From positions 124,001-188,000 of the forward strand of contig VXCM01000220.1 of NCBI GenBank assembly GCA_014773175.1: a stretch of 64,000 nucleotides of DNA, written 5' to 3'. Shown here piece by piece: positions 12,067 to 24,147 of this stretch (the stretch's first letter is position 1; each line of letters starts with the position of its first letter). The notes under the pieces are model-generated. The model saw only the letters and a program-made list of their open reading frames with translations, did no database searches and was not told the origin of the DNA. The DNA comes from Lucifuga dentata (Eukaryota > Chordata > Actinopteri > Ophidiiformes > Bythitidae). The position numbers were made by a program, and so were the translations under genes.

Positions 12067-13918
12067 TCCAGAGAAGACTTGAGTCAGAACTCTCTGTCCT
12101 GACACACATCATGAGGACACACCTTACAGGTCTGGACTAGGGGCAATCTAGTAAAATTTTAATTAGCAGTAGTTTTATATATGTAAGGAATTTTATACTT
12201 GCAGGTTGCTGTTGCTTATTGCATCTTATTATGTCCTATTTCTAATTTCTTGTTGGTGGATAAACAGGTAATTGTTGCTTGATTTGTTGAGGTAGATTTG
12301 ATTGTTTGTCGCTTCTGTTTAGTAGTTGTGTGCTGTGTGTGTCATTTAGCTCTACCTGGAGGATGCATGAGGTACGTTTGCTCACCTGGAGAATTCTGAG
12401 AGCTCTCATTGTGTCAGCTGTCAGGATCTGATAATTAGACCATTTCACTTTGGCTTTCATAGCACTCTGATGAAAGCAGATAGCCGATACCTGTAAGTGC
12501 TGTTTATTGTTTTTAATGCTATAAGCCCATCAACAAAGGCTTTTTACTGCTGGAAATCCACACCGTGCCTGGAACTGATTTTTCAGCACCACTGACACTG
12601 TTGTGAAAGAGGAAATTCATCAATTTTTTTGATTGTGATTCCCCTCCAAGAGCACATGCGGAAGACCTGAAAAGCCCTTTGCATACATTTCTCTTCTACT
12701 GTAAGTAAGATTTTAAGAATTTTGAGTGTTTTTGATTTAGTGAATGATCACTTCCTTCTACATGCTAAACATGTTACTCTCATTGGTCATATTTATGACC
12801 GACTGAAAGACTGGTCACTCTTTAGAATGCATACTTTCACTTATTACTATCTTTACTTTTTTGTCTTTATTGCGTTGAACGGTCAAATATTTTTTTTGTC
12901 AAAATCATCAGCATAATAAGAAACCATCTATCCATTTTGTTTTTTTGTTTGACTGATATTACAGGTGGTGTTATTGTAAATGTCACACAGCAGAATTTTT
13001 TATTTTATTTTTTTTTTTTGGGTNTTACAGGTGGTGTTATTGTAAATGTCACACAGCAGAATTTTTTATTTTATTTTTTTTTTTTGGGTTAGTTTAATTT
13101 GTATGATTATATTATTTAACAATGTTTTTTTTGTTTCAATTCTTAATTCTATTTCTTATATCCTATTTCCCCTGGCAAATTGGACTTAATTAACCTTGAT
13201 CAAACTCACCTGTGCTAATACTTTAACTGAGATTGACTTTGTCTGAGCCAATCACTGCCCAGGCATGTTGAAAATGGACCAATGGTGTGGTCATGGATGT
13301 CGTCTCCTGTTTATGATCAAGTTTAAATACCTTACAAGAGGAGAAGTGGGGGTTGTGTGTTGCTAAGAAGAAATCTCCAGGTCTAATGGATTTTCTGCTC
13401 AACATTCAGACTTTAGTTGGGTTTTAATGGTAAAAACCAGCTTTGGGTTTATATGATCACACACACATCAAAACAAAACAGGCCAGATTCAAGGGCTGTG
13501 TTGAAAACTTCAAATGAATCACCTCACCGCAGAAAGAAAAACTTGAGATGCTCACAATTTCTTATTAGAGAGGAGAGAGCTCTGCAATTCCGAGCTCTGA
13601 AATTGCTACACCACTCCTCATTCCTCCTCCTCCTCCTCCTCCTAACAGAAGCAGAGTGAAAAATGAAAAGCTCTCTGATGCTGCCACCCATTGTATGAGT
13701 GACAATCATTTTCAGGAATGTGATGTCCCATGACTTTGAAATAATGTTGCTGACTGTATTACCTCTCCAGCAGCAATGCGCTCAGACTCAGAGAAACCGC
13801 CATCAGCGTTTCTGTGACAGATTTGTTCTATAGAACCACTGTGTTCTTGCATTGGATTCTCTCTGATTCTCTTTCTGTCACACACACGGAGAATAGCTGC
13901 CAACACACAGACTAACTG
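12067..13918. other. Intergenic DNA, no gene seen
   Basis: No conserved reading frame or known repeat was identified. A duplicated 65-bp block around a single N sits at 12959-13089. Confidence 0.5.
12959..13089. other. Assembly artefact: 65-bp block duplicated around one N
   Basis: Positions 12959-13023 and 13025-13089 are identical and are separated by the single N at 13024. This is best explained as two contig ends that overlap but were abutted rather than merged. Confidence 0.85.
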
Positions 13919-14330
13919 CATTCGTACCTCAGAATTGAAAAGTCGTAACTCGGAATTACGTCATGTACGACCACCACGTGTTCGAGCTAAAGAAAGGGAA
14001 ACAACATGAAAACTTTTGTTTTGTTGCTCTTTAGACCAAAAGAAGCTACATTTAAAGGGTTTATTAGCTATTTAGCTTTTCAAAACAGCTACATTGCCAG
14101 TGTTGCATGTTTAACCCGTTACTGTGTTTCTGTGTTGATTGCTTTAAAGAAAATATGTCTAAAAATAGAAAAATTATTGTTTACGCGTGAGTAGTTATAT
14201 GCAAATGACGTCCCTGAACTTGGGGTTAAGGAGCCTCGCCTGACTTTATGAGTAGAAATTCCAAATTGAGGGGTGTTTTCTTTGACTTGTTCCACTCGGA
14301 GATTGGAAATTCCGAGGTTCCGAATGCAAA
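13919..14330. mobile_element. MITE-like element with imperfect terminal inverted repeats
   Basis: The left end GCATTCGTACCTCAGAATT and the right end AATTCCGAGGTTCCGAATGC are near-perfect reverse complements. A second block (GTAACTCGGAATTACG versus CCACTCGGAGATTGGAAATT) continues the pairing. The interior has no coding capacity. No target-site duplication was obvious, so superfamily assignment is open. Confidence 0.55.
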
Positions 14331-16625
14331 TTGAATGCAGCTTAAGAAACATGGATGTGGGCCAAACACTTGCTTTCCAGGTGTGTTATATGATGACATC
14401 AACATGTAACAAATGTAAAGGACTAATCAAAAACTAAGCTTTCAGATAAATCTGTGGCTATGGGTTTGTCTTAAATTTAACCCATGAGTAGTAAACACAA
14501 CATATTTGTGAAACCTAAATATAGAAAACTGTCATTGGCAAAGTTCCACTGCTAAAAAGCATTATAACTTTGAAATAAGGAATCACATTATTTTGCACAT
14601 GCAAATAGCCACAGCGGGAGGTTAGCCAGCCAGCATTAACTGTTAGTGTCACCGCAGAGCTTAAAATTCCTCTTTTTTTGACACAAAAATCACTTTTTAA
14701 TTTAGACCTGAACTGCAAAAGTACTAATTATAGCTGCCACTTTTATAATTATTAGATTCCTGCAGTCCTGTCAAATGTCTCCTCTCTCTCTCCCTCCTCC
14801 TCCTCTTCCTCTCCTCCCCGTCATCCTTCCTCATCCTAGTTATTTTCTGTTCTGGCATGATGCAACCTTCTCATCAAGCAGTTAAGTCGGAAACTCTGAT
14901 TACATTTTAAAATCAAATCTTTCTCAGTATTTTTCCGTGTTGTCTTCTTCTCACCTTTAGCTCTGGGAAACAAATGTCTCTGCTGAGACTCCACTTTTAA
15001 TTAATTTCACAGTCTCTGAGGCAATAAGATGTTAAAGCCTCCGAGAAAAGCACAATGGCGTGTGTGCATGTGGTTGCACAGGAGTGAAAGAGAGAGAGCG
15101 TGAGAGAAAATACAAGGAAACTGTAAACATCATTCCAGATCAGTGACGCAGTTCTCCAATTAGTAACAAATATGCACCTCATGGATATTTTCTGTTTGAC
15201 TATTGCAGCCAAATTTCCTAGAAAATAATTTTGAAAATGTGGAAATAAAATGGTGAGATGTGTCAGTATATAACTAATGGGCTGTATATACAACCAATGT
15301 GCTGGTATTGTTACTTTTCTAATGCAAATACAGATGCACAAGTGACAATTAGCATGCAGTGGATAAACACCTCAGTATGGAAGGTAATAGTTACCTGATG
15401 TAATTCTAGTTCTATGAGTATGTATGTGTGTAGCCCTATGGAGCCTCATGATGGTAAACCAAGAGCTTTTTAGAGGGCAGAGCAAGTACAGCACAACTTA
15501 TTGACAAAACTCTTCTTTACACTTTGATCCAATCAGTATAAATGTCACTTTGGGGAGATGCATCATTTAAAATCCACACAATAATAGATCATCATCAGCT
15601 TTATAGCAAATCTGTAGATGTCGCCAGCAACCCCATGAGTTTTAATTTTCAAAATGCCAAAAGACAGTGGTTGATCACGGTGGTGTCTCACAACAGGAAG
15701 ACACAAAGGCCAGAAATGCAAAAAATAACACATTTTAAGTTGAAACCAAGCTGTCTCCAAGGGTGACATTCGTCAAACGGTATATATCTCCGTCACACGA
15801 GCTTAAAGCAGCTGAATAGTGTAATCAGCATTTGTACAATCATCCCAGTTTGATTTTTTTTTTCTTTCTGTCTGCATATATAGTTGTGGTATATGCCAAG
15901 CTTGGCACAACCATTGTTTGATTTTATTAAAGTCTCTCCTGTGAGCTGGCCCCCATACTGCTCAGTGTAATTAGAATCCAGTAATGACGTAGTTAGATGG
16001 AAAGCAATCCTTGTGGCACTTGTTTTCTTTTTCTTTTCATTTTTTAGGGGGGGTTTCAGTCACCAAATTATGTAAAATCCTTGAAAATACTGGCAGCGAC
16101 AAAGCAGCCAATAGGTTTTGTTGTGATTATGTGCTGCGGGATGTCAGAATCTGCTAATTAGATTTGGCTGTGGGGGTTTCTCCTTTGTCTGGCTGTAACT
16201 TCATTTTATTTAAAAGCGTTGACGTTAGAGTTGAAAGTGGCTAATAATTAGAACGGAGCAGAAAAGCCTTTTATGTTTGGATTTACACGGATGTGAAGCT
16301 TGACTTTCAAAGTTCCCCACATGTGAGGGATTTTCATTCCAGTGCATGTTCTCTTCATGGGAATGTCCAAGTTTGTCCTCTAGCTCCCCCTGGTGTCTGA
16401 GTTTAGAAGCTTCTTCTCTATCAAATAATGGTGAGAACTTGACACAATCCTGTTATTTTGTGGATTCCCTCTCATGTAATAGATTTAAAGGGAAATTACA
16501 CTACTTCTACAAATCACATTCATTTTATTGGTCATGGGGAACAATATTCCTCATGAAAAAAACAGAATAAAGGCTTTTTGTGGCAATAGAAGGGAGCTGT
16601 AAATGAATGAATACTATTTGTATGT
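14331..16625. other. Intergenic DNA, no gene seen
   Basis: No exon-like or transposon-like segment was recognised. A run near 16140-16260, with TAATTA-type motifs, could be a conserved non-coding element, but single-sequence reading cannot establish this. Confidence 0.45.
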
Positions 16626-16822
16626 CGCTCTCCTACGTTTTTTTTTTATTGCACTGTTATATTTTTCTGTACTGTATTTATCAAATTGTATTTACTGTAT
16701 TGTATTTTATCATGTTATACTGTATTTATTGTGTATTCCGTTGTGTTTGTAAATGCTGGAGCATGAGCCCAACTCAAATTTCCCTGAGGGGACAATAAAG
16801 TATATCGTATCATATCATATTG
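16626..16822 (+). mobile_element. LINE-type 3' tail ending in ATATC repeats
   Basis: A TGTATTTATxxTTG-rich region is followed by CAAATTTCCCTGAGGGGACA, AATAAAG and a short TATCGTATCATATC tail. This is the common 3' terminus of fish L2/Rex1-like elements. No ORF remains. Confidence 0.6.
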
Positions 16823-17115
16823 CAAAGGAAATCAAGGAAACTGATGCCATGACATCACAAAGGCTACTTCCTGTTTCTGCTGGAGACTACAAGACAACTA
16901 AAGCAACTCTTAGAATTTGGGGAGATTGAGTCCACTGAAAACGTCTAAGAGTGGCTTTAGTTTTCAGGTTTCAAGTTTTATGATGTCATAAGGGTCAGTT
17001 TCCCAGACTCTGATTGGCCACAAAAGCCTTCAAACAGTTGTCTTAGCGCTCTTCTTGACCAATAAACATAATGTGATGTGTAAAATTGGTGGAGTCCCCC
17101 TTTAACTGTTGTTAC

Positions 17116-17600
17116 TTCTGCCAAGGAGATTGTGTTTGATTGTTCATAGGACGGCTTAAAAATTTATGAATCAATTTTGACAAAATTTGGTGGAAGTGTG
17201 GAGCATGGCCTGGAAAAAAAAAAATCCTTAAATTTGGTTCCTGGTCCTAATTCCTAGCTGGATCTGGATCAGGAACCAAATTTAGTTTATTGGCCCTATT
17301 TTTTTTTTTTTTTTTTTTTTGTCAATTTCTTCATAATAATACACCAATCTCAAATTGGGGGAAGGCATATTTATTCCATGATAGATGATCAATAGGTGTA
17401 ATTTGGTCCAGATTTGGATAAGGATCTTGATCTGGTGGACTAAAATACCTGCTTGGACACACTGATGGAATTGTCCTACAGTGACAAATAAGGCAGAAAC
17501 ATGCAACAACCACCAACGTCATTTCTTTATTATATTATTGGTCTGAGCCACATTTTATCTCAGCTTGTTTGGCCTTGGTGGAGGTATGTGCTCTATTAAC
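17116..17600. repeat. Interspersed inverted-end repeat
   Basis: The left end TTCTGCCAAGGAGATTGTG and the right end GGCCTTGGTGGAGGTATGTG carry complementary CCAAGG/CCTTGG cores. Between them are phrases such as ATTTTGACAAAATTTGGTGG and GATCTTGATCTGGTGGA. This matches my recollection of a non-coding repeat spread across many animal genomes. A T run at about 17299-17320 interrupts it. Boundaries are approximate. Confidence 0.5.
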
Positions 17601-18774
17601 TGTGCTTCATTTTATGTTTTTTTTTTTCTTCTTTTTTTGCCTTTTGTATTCATTGAAACACTTCATTTTAAAATGTTTGCCAAGATACACTAGAAAATAA
17701 CACAACTTGAGACGTGATGCTGCACGAGTCACTTTATTGGTCTCCAAGATTGTTTTAACACAGAAACAGCACAGAACTGGACAGTTTTCTGGAACGGAAC
17801 ACAGTAACAGGCTGATCTGTGTAGGCAGAAACCGACTCTGATACAAACTAAAGGGACACGGAAAAAAAAAATCACGTGATAAATGACACTGTTTGTTTGA
17901 ATTAAGTCCCTAAACAGTTCCAGGAAAACTTGACAAAACCTAAATTTTAAATGTGAATCACAATTATGGATCCCAGCATGATTACATGTAATACTGTACA
18001 GAATCAGACTGTAAAATCAAAGACACACAAATCAGGCACGGCAACATTAACATGACAGTGAAAGCAACAGGAAGTAAGCCGGCACAATTAAATCACAAAT
18101 TCAGTTCACCCTGAGCACATAAACCACAAATCTAAATTAAGAGAACACATTTCAAAATCTAAAATGAAACAATTATACAGAAAGAAATGACTGGACACTT
18201 TTATTTCCAGTTTTAAAAAACAGAAAACATGAATATCGCCAATTTACTATCGTAATCAAAATAGCGTATTTCAATTTACCAGTAGCGTGAAAAAGGTTTC
18301 TCATTGATGAAAAGCAAAACTGACATTACAAAAACATCTCGTACAAAAACACTGAATATTTTTTTTTTATTATGGCTCTGTCATTTTTGGTCTCTTTAAT
18401 CGTATTTACAGCTCACTGAACAGACGCAGATTCAGAAAAAAGATTCAAAGAACTGAATTTTTACATTTACAGTAAAAAAAAAAAAAAAAATNAAAAAAAA
18501 AAAAAAAAAATGTTGGCTCCACTGTACTCCACCTTCTGAATTCTCAGACACCTGCAGAATTTATGTTTTGCAATTTTATGTAAAATAACAGTTTCACAGA
18601 AGCCAATTTCAGTCTGTTTATATCCTGAGGATGCGTCACGCCGACTCATGAACCATTGATTCTCATTATTAATTATGGAAATCTCCCTTATATTAACAGC
18701 ACAGACATTTGGGTCATCAGGCTGCTTGATGTCTGAGAAGTTGTTCAGAGGAAAAACCAATTCTGTCCTTTTGT
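17601..18774 (-). other. Probable 3' untranslated region of alg10
   Basis: This lies downstream of the alg10 stop (18775). Minus-strand AATAAA polyadenylation signals occur at 18366-18371, 18200-18205 and 17733-17738, so the 3' UTR could be about 0.4-1.05 kb. An N at 18492 in an A tract is an assembly join. No other gene was seen. Confidence 0.5.
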
Positions 18775-21076
18775 TCACCACATGAACCTCTGCGTGGCCG
18801 TGCTGTCGGGCCACTGGAAAGTCTTGCTGATGAAGATGTAAAGCGTGGCTGCGTTGACCGCCGAGTACAGGAGGAACTCCACAAGGAGCCTGGCGAGAGA
18901 GGGGAGGGGCATGTGGAGGCGGTACATCATGTATGGAATGATGAAGTACCTGAATTCCAAAAGCTTCTGGGGGACCGTGGAGGCCAGAAGGCACAGCAGG
19001 AACGCCAAGGTCCAGAAAAGCGAGCGCGACTTAAAGGAGTCCATGAAATTCCACCCGGCGAAGACGTACGCCGGGACGAGGAGGAANCGCGACTTAAAGG
19101 AGTCCATGAAATTCCACCCGGCGAAGACGTACGCCGGGACGAGGAGGAAGCGCACCAGCTCATGCCTCTGGAAAAGCCTTTTCCACACGTAGAAGGGGAA
19201 ATGGCGGTTATCTGCCAGAAGGTACTTGTGGACGAAGGTGAACTTCCACACCAGGAGCAGGAAGAGGCCGGTGAGGAAGAGGAAGAATAATGGCTGCTTT
19301 TTCAGAGCCTGCAGGAAGCGAAGGACACGGTAGTAGCAGAGCGAGGTGGGGAGGGAGAAGAAGAGGGCAAAGAGGAAGAAATAGAAGAGTTGAGGGAAGT
19401 TGAGGCAGGCCTCGTGGCTGGTCCTGTCACCCACCACGATCCCGTCATTCAAAACCACAAAGGCCAGGAAACCCACGCCGACCACGGCGTAAGGCCAGGT
19501 CACCAGCAGCACCGACTTCACGTGACTGGGTGTGGTGAGGAACTCCAACATGAAAAGAATCACTTTCTTCACCCCTCTGACTGACAACGGGACCTGAGAA
19601 GGAGACTTCTCCTCCTTCTTCTTCGTATGCTCCACCCTCCAGGCCTCGTCCATTTTGCCGGCCACCAGGGTGCCGGCACAGAACACCACCCAGATGACGT
19701 TGGTCTGGCGGAAGAACACGGAGCAGACGGCGAGAAGCGCTGAGGCCTTGTGGCAGCCGTAGAGCGTCATGAGGTAAGTGAAGAGCACGAAGAACGTAGA
19801 TCCAGCGTCAGTGTAGTAGAGGAAGTTGAAGAAGTAGAGCACAGGGAAGGTGGAGAGAGAGAGTGCTGACAGGATTCGCCGTGAGGCTGTCTGCGTCTAG
19901 AAAACAGGAAGAGGAAATATTTTTAAAAAAAATAATAATATCAAGAATTTCTTTTGATATAAATCAGTAAAAACATTGCATATATCATTCAAACTCCACT
20001 TTTGCCCGATTAGCTAAATCGTTGGAGTTGCAAGGGCCACACGAATAAAGCTACAAATCAAGGCCCTAGTCCTCTTCCTCAGACGCTCTCACCCATGGTC
20101 ATGGTCATACCTTCTCCCTGAGGTGCAGTTTGCAGATGAGAAGATAGAGCAGGTACAGGTTGCCACAGTTGAAGAGCAGGTTGATAAAGCGCAGCATGGC
20201 CGTGGAACACACCACATCTCCTGTCAGGTCAGCGAGCCACACCACAGGCTTGATCACTCCCACAGTGACGAGGTAAAGGCCTGGGAGAGTCGTGATCATC
20301 GGGTCCCACTGATAGAAATATCAATTTATATCAGGCTGTTAGCACAAATTTCAGGTTAATGGATGTTTAAGACAGCTCATAAGGCACTTAGCTAATAATA
20401 TTTGTATTAGCTTTAAAGGACCGTGCCAAGGTTTTTGTAAGTTTTAGCCCATTTCCTAAACATTTCTCAAACTTTACAATGTATCTAACAAATACAGTAT
20501 GTTTTCCAAAGCATCTTACTATTTTATGATTTTTTTTAATGATGCTTAACAAAACACAAAACACTACAATGTTGCTGCTGTTTCAACAATATAGCATATT
20601 ACAATGTAGAAAAGGAGCGGCAACAAACATTTCGTCTGCTTCTGTGATTCTAATCTAGTAAATAAAATTAAGGTTTAAAAAATTACATGCATGCTTCTTG
20701 ATATGACAACTACAATAAACGCAATACTTTTTTTTGATTCTTTACCACTATTATACATTCTATAGCGATCATTAATGCCATTCTCTGTGTCTTACATGCA
20801 GATTAGAAGCTCTACAATCTGTCCCATCATTTCAGATTCTGTTAATCCCCCGGACAACAATAATGGACTCTTCTCTTAAACGCTACCGTGACGTCCATTA
20901 AGACACTTTACCTCGTTGAATTTTCCATCACAGTATTTCTGAGCCTGTGGAACGTGAAAAATCTCATCCATGTACGGTTCTCTTTGCTCCCGAGTCGTTT
21001 TGGAGAACAGGAGGCATGATATTAAAAAGTTTGTGCTGCAGAGGGCGGTGAAAATGTAGCCTTCAAATTTTTCCAT
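18775..21076 (-). CDS. alg10: ALG10, dolichyl-P-Glc:Glc2Man9GlcNAc2-PP-dolichol alpha-1,2-glucosyltransferase
   Basis: This ER multipass enzyme adds the third, terminal alpha-1,2 glucose to the lipid-linked oligosaccharide before transfer to proteins. Three exons are in phase: 20912-21076 (55 codons, ATG at 21076), 20111-20308 (66 codons) and 18775-19896 (TGA at 18775). Donors are GTAAAG and GTATGA. Family hallmarks are EPYMDEIFHVPQAQ (residues 33-46), the WDPMITTLPGLYL opening of exon 2, GDRTSHEACLNFPQLFYFF, YLLADNRHFPFYVWKR, PQKLLEFRYFI and the terminal TQRFMW. Many hydrophobic segments fit about a dozen TM helices. Exon 3 carries a 63-base in-frame artefact around an N at 19087; without it the product is 473 aa, the length of human ALG10. 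The gene is head-to-head with tprkb. The in-frame TTG upstream of the ATG was not taken as start. Confidence 0.96.
19025..19149. other. Assembly artefact inside alg10 exon 3: 62-bp block duplicated around one N
   Basis: 19025-19086 and 19088-19149 are identical around the N at 19087. Block plus N is 63 bases, so the frame survives and the conceptual protein gains a false 21-residue repeat (one residue X) covering FLLVPAYVFAGWNFMDSF. The family has this segment once. Confidence 0.93.
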
Positions 21077-21584
21077 ATTTGACGACAAAATTTCACGTAA
21101 AGGAGATGAGACAACGCTAAGTTAGCTGTTATAACGTTGCCTATACCGCATAACGATTGATTTTCATTACTAAAAAGAATGCCTAAATACAAAAAAGAGC
21201 GGAAAACTCAAATTCCGTCTACAAGTGATATACGGAAGTTATTTTTGACAGCTGGTGGTCCGTCCGTTAATACGGTCGATGCGCAGACGATTGTGTTGAA
21301 TATTAGTTCCTAAGGGCGTTAAATTGTGTTAGCGTCATATTCCCAGGAAACGGTAATAAACACATTCAGTCAACACTATTGTACAACTTTCTAATTTTTA
21401 AAGGTCTACTTTGTAAAATTTAGCATCTTTTCTAAAGCTTTTTTAACTTTTTCTCCAAATAGGAACCTTCTCGCAAGCGGTGTCGCTGTGTTATTGTTCC
21501 CCTGTGTACAGATTCACATGGAACGTTGATTTGATTTGTATTTTCCCTGTAATTTTCCTTATATTTTACTAAATATTAAACAGC
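21077..21584. promoter_or_regulatory. Shared bidirectional promoter region of alg10 and tprkb
   Basis: Only 508 bp separate the two start codons of oppositely oriented genes. The segment has ETS-type CGGAAG (21233-21238) and an NRF1-like TGCGCAGACG (near 21280), both common in housekeeping bidirectional promoters, and is locally richer in CpG than its surroundings. Transcription start sites cannot be placed from sequence alone. Confidence 0.6.
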
Positions 21585-23257
21585 ATGCAGCTAACAAAAG
21601 AGCTAGAGTTTTTTCCTGACCTCAGAGTTACTCAAGTTCTTTTCAAAGAAGTGAAAAATGCCGCAGAATTGAGACGAAGTGCTGTGGAGGGTAAAATAAA
21701 TGGAGCCTTGATCAACCCAACAATGGTAAGATTTACCATTTATTTGGATATTTCAAGTATTTGAGATGATTTGTCTTATCTGTACAAATAATTACTTTTA
21801 TTATTAGGCATGCGGAAAAGTCAAATTTTTCTTTTTTTATTTGCAGCTGGTGAATCCTTTCCAAGTGCTGGTAGCTGCCAACAAAGCTGTTCACTTACAA
21901 AAAAATGAGAAAATGAAAACAAAAAGTCTGTATTCAGAAATCATATTCAACCTGTCACCTACTAATAACGTAAGTAACCTTAAACCAGACACTCATACAG
22001 ACAAATTCAGAAATATTTTGTCTATATTTGCCTTTAAAAACAAATATCCCTCACTGGAACAGAGGAATATTTATTTCTGTTATTGGGAAGTTTGACCTGT
22101 AACGCTTTCTTAGTGGTTGCACACATTATAAAACTGTAAATCCCAGTTTGTGCCTCTTATGATATATTCTAACTTTTTTTTTTTTTTTTTTTTTTTTTTN
22201 AAAAAAAAAAAAAAAAAAAACACAAGCTGAACTATGGAAAACAATACTTATCACTGTTTTGAAGGCATTAACTCCTTAAAGACCTCTTTCTCAAATTGGA
22301 CTAAAAATACGCTTTCTACTGCGCAGTAGATTTTTAAGCCATTTTGAAAGCTGAAGTATTTATATTATGCCATAGATGGCAGCCATACATGGTGACATAT
22401 CTCCTTCCTTCTCTTCCATCTAACTTTGACACATTACTCAACTATTAGTTGAAATGATCAGTATCAATTTACTTTTACTTGACACTATTATATCAATTCC
22501 CATTCATATTTTCTTGCCTGATGCAAGATGAGCATGGTGATGTCACATCTGGTTGAAGCAATAGAGTTACGTCTTGTGAAACAGGTTAAAAATCTACTTT
22601 ACTGTGCAGCAGATGGTTAATTTCTCATTACATCTTGTTAAGACAATTCTTTAAAGAGCTACGAAGTTCAGCTTATGTTTTTCATTGAGAAAAGCAGCGT
22701 ATTAAATCTGACTCGCATGTAATCAATACAAAAGACAAAAAGGCACTGAGACTAGAAATATGTAAGCCGTTTTGGATTGGATCATCAGCCAAATAACAAT
22801 ATACAGAAAAACATTGGATTCAAACTAACTTTTCTCTTCTCTAATGCAGATCTCAGAGGCCTTTAAAAGGTTTGGAATTTCAGATGGCGACGACTCTGTC
22901 ATGGTGGTTTTGGTTCACAACAAAGACAAGTCTCAGCTTCTGTCAGACATCACAGCCAAAGTGGACGGACGGCAGCTTCCATTAGAGGAGCTTTCCTCAC
23001 TATCAGACCTTGCCAAGATCAAAAAGGTGCTCTAACTCTTCTTTAGCTTTGAATGACTCAACTTATTCAATGTGGACCTGCTAACAATGTATTAATGTAT
23101 TTGTTGGTTTCATTACATCTACTTTTAAAGTTACTTGATAAATTTTAGGGGTTTTTTGTCTCTGTTTCAGCTATACAAAGTCACACCTCAGGAGGAGAAA
23201 TGTGGGACTCTGTTGGATGCAGTTGTTTGCAGAATGGCCACCAAAGATGTCATGTAG
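21585..23257 (+). CDS. tprkb: TPRKB, EKC/KEOPS complex subunit (CGI121 family)
   Basis: TPRKB binds the kinase TP53RK (Bud32) in KEOPS, which makes N6-threonylcarbamoyl-adenosine (t6A) at position 37 of ANN-decoding tRNAs. Four in-phase exons: 21585-21725 (47 codons), 21847-21969 (41), 22850-23026 (59) and 23171-23257 (28 plus TAG), each bounded by GT and AG. The 175-aa product has exactly the human length and keeps the family core: [64 protein letters not shown] and [16 protein letters not shown]. It is divergent from alg10 and convergent with the PLP-enzyme gene. Intron 2 contains an odd T26-N-A20 tract (22174-22220). Confidence 0.97.
22174..22220. other. T26-N-A20 homopolymer junction in tprkb intron 2
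   Basis: A 26-base T run, one N (22200) and a 20-base A run are abutted. Other N bases in homopolymers join tracts of the same base, so this one may hide a collapsed or inverted join. Confidence 0.7.
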
Positions 23258-23268
23258 CTGCAACAGAA

Positions 23269-23274
23269 AATAAA
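23269..23274 (+). terminator. Candidate polyadenylation signal of tprkb
   Basis: AATAAA lies only 11 bases after the TAG stop. A second one at 23984-23989 would give a 3' UTR of about 0.75 kb and overlap the opposing gene's 3' end. Confidence 0.5.
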
Positions 23275-23920
23275 ACAAGAACACATCATTTCTAATTTGA
23301 TATTGGTCTGCTACAGCATCCCACAGGTTGCTTCTTGTAAACTCCAGTCAGCTTTATTGATGAAAACTTTGTTTTATGTATTCATCATATCCTCCCAGCT
23401 GAGGAAAAAAAAAAAATTTGGTCTTATTTTTCTTACCTCTTCTCATGGACTTGTCTTTTCTTTTGCTTGTTGAGAGGGTTAAGAGGCCCTTAGGGAAGTC
23501 AGAGCACATTATTCATCACCATCTTAAATTCATACAATTGTTGAGGTAATTGTTGTAAACTAAAACTCATGCCAGCAGTGAGTACATCAGACAGATGATC
23601 TCTAGAGGACTGAAAAAAATACAACCGTGTCCATAGTGTTGACATCAAAGACTCAGAGTTGAGCCACATTTTTTGTCAAAAACCTAGCACTCTATAAAGA
23701 GACATGAATATTCAATAGACAAGTTATTTTAAGATGTTTGTCATGAATAGATGAATACTAAATTCACAATAATATTCTGTTCAGACTGATAAGTGAAAGG
23801 CAGCAAAAAACAAGCATTACATGACTCAAACCTAAAAAGCTTGTTTTTGAAGAGGGTGAAACATCATTTGCATAACCACAATGAAACCAGATGAAGGTGG
23901 TTCTATGAAATATACTATGG

Positions 23921-23926
23921 TTTATT
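23921..23926 (-). terminator. Candidate polyadenylation signal of the PLP-enzyme gene
   Basis: TTTATT on the plus strand (AATAAA on the minus strand) lies about 220 bp past the stop codon at 24148. The two convergent genes have about 890 bp between stop codons, with no other feature seen. Confidence 0.45.
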
Positions 23927-24147
23927 TAAATTGGATGTATTAAAATAGACTTTAGTTCATGTGTATTAAATTGTCCAGTGGAAAATAAAGGTGTACATGC
24001 ACAGCCAAGTAATGTAGAAATGTGTGCTGATCTGCAACTGATGAACTTCTAAATGGTAATTGACTGAATTATGAGTGTTACAATTCACAGGAGTCACATA
24101 GGATGGCACAGACTTGTCAGAATTGGTCATATGATTCTGTCTCTTTA

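Noticed and set aside
20412..20640. TTAAAGGACCGTGCC-type segment in alg10 intron 1 as a ninth MITE copy
   Set aside because: The first 15 bases and a TTTTAGCCCA word resemble the family, but the interior and right end do not match. It may be a distant relative.
21077..21088. Upstream in-frame TTG start for alg10
   Set aside because: The ATG at 21076 gives the expected N-terminus, and vertebrate genes rarely use TTG.
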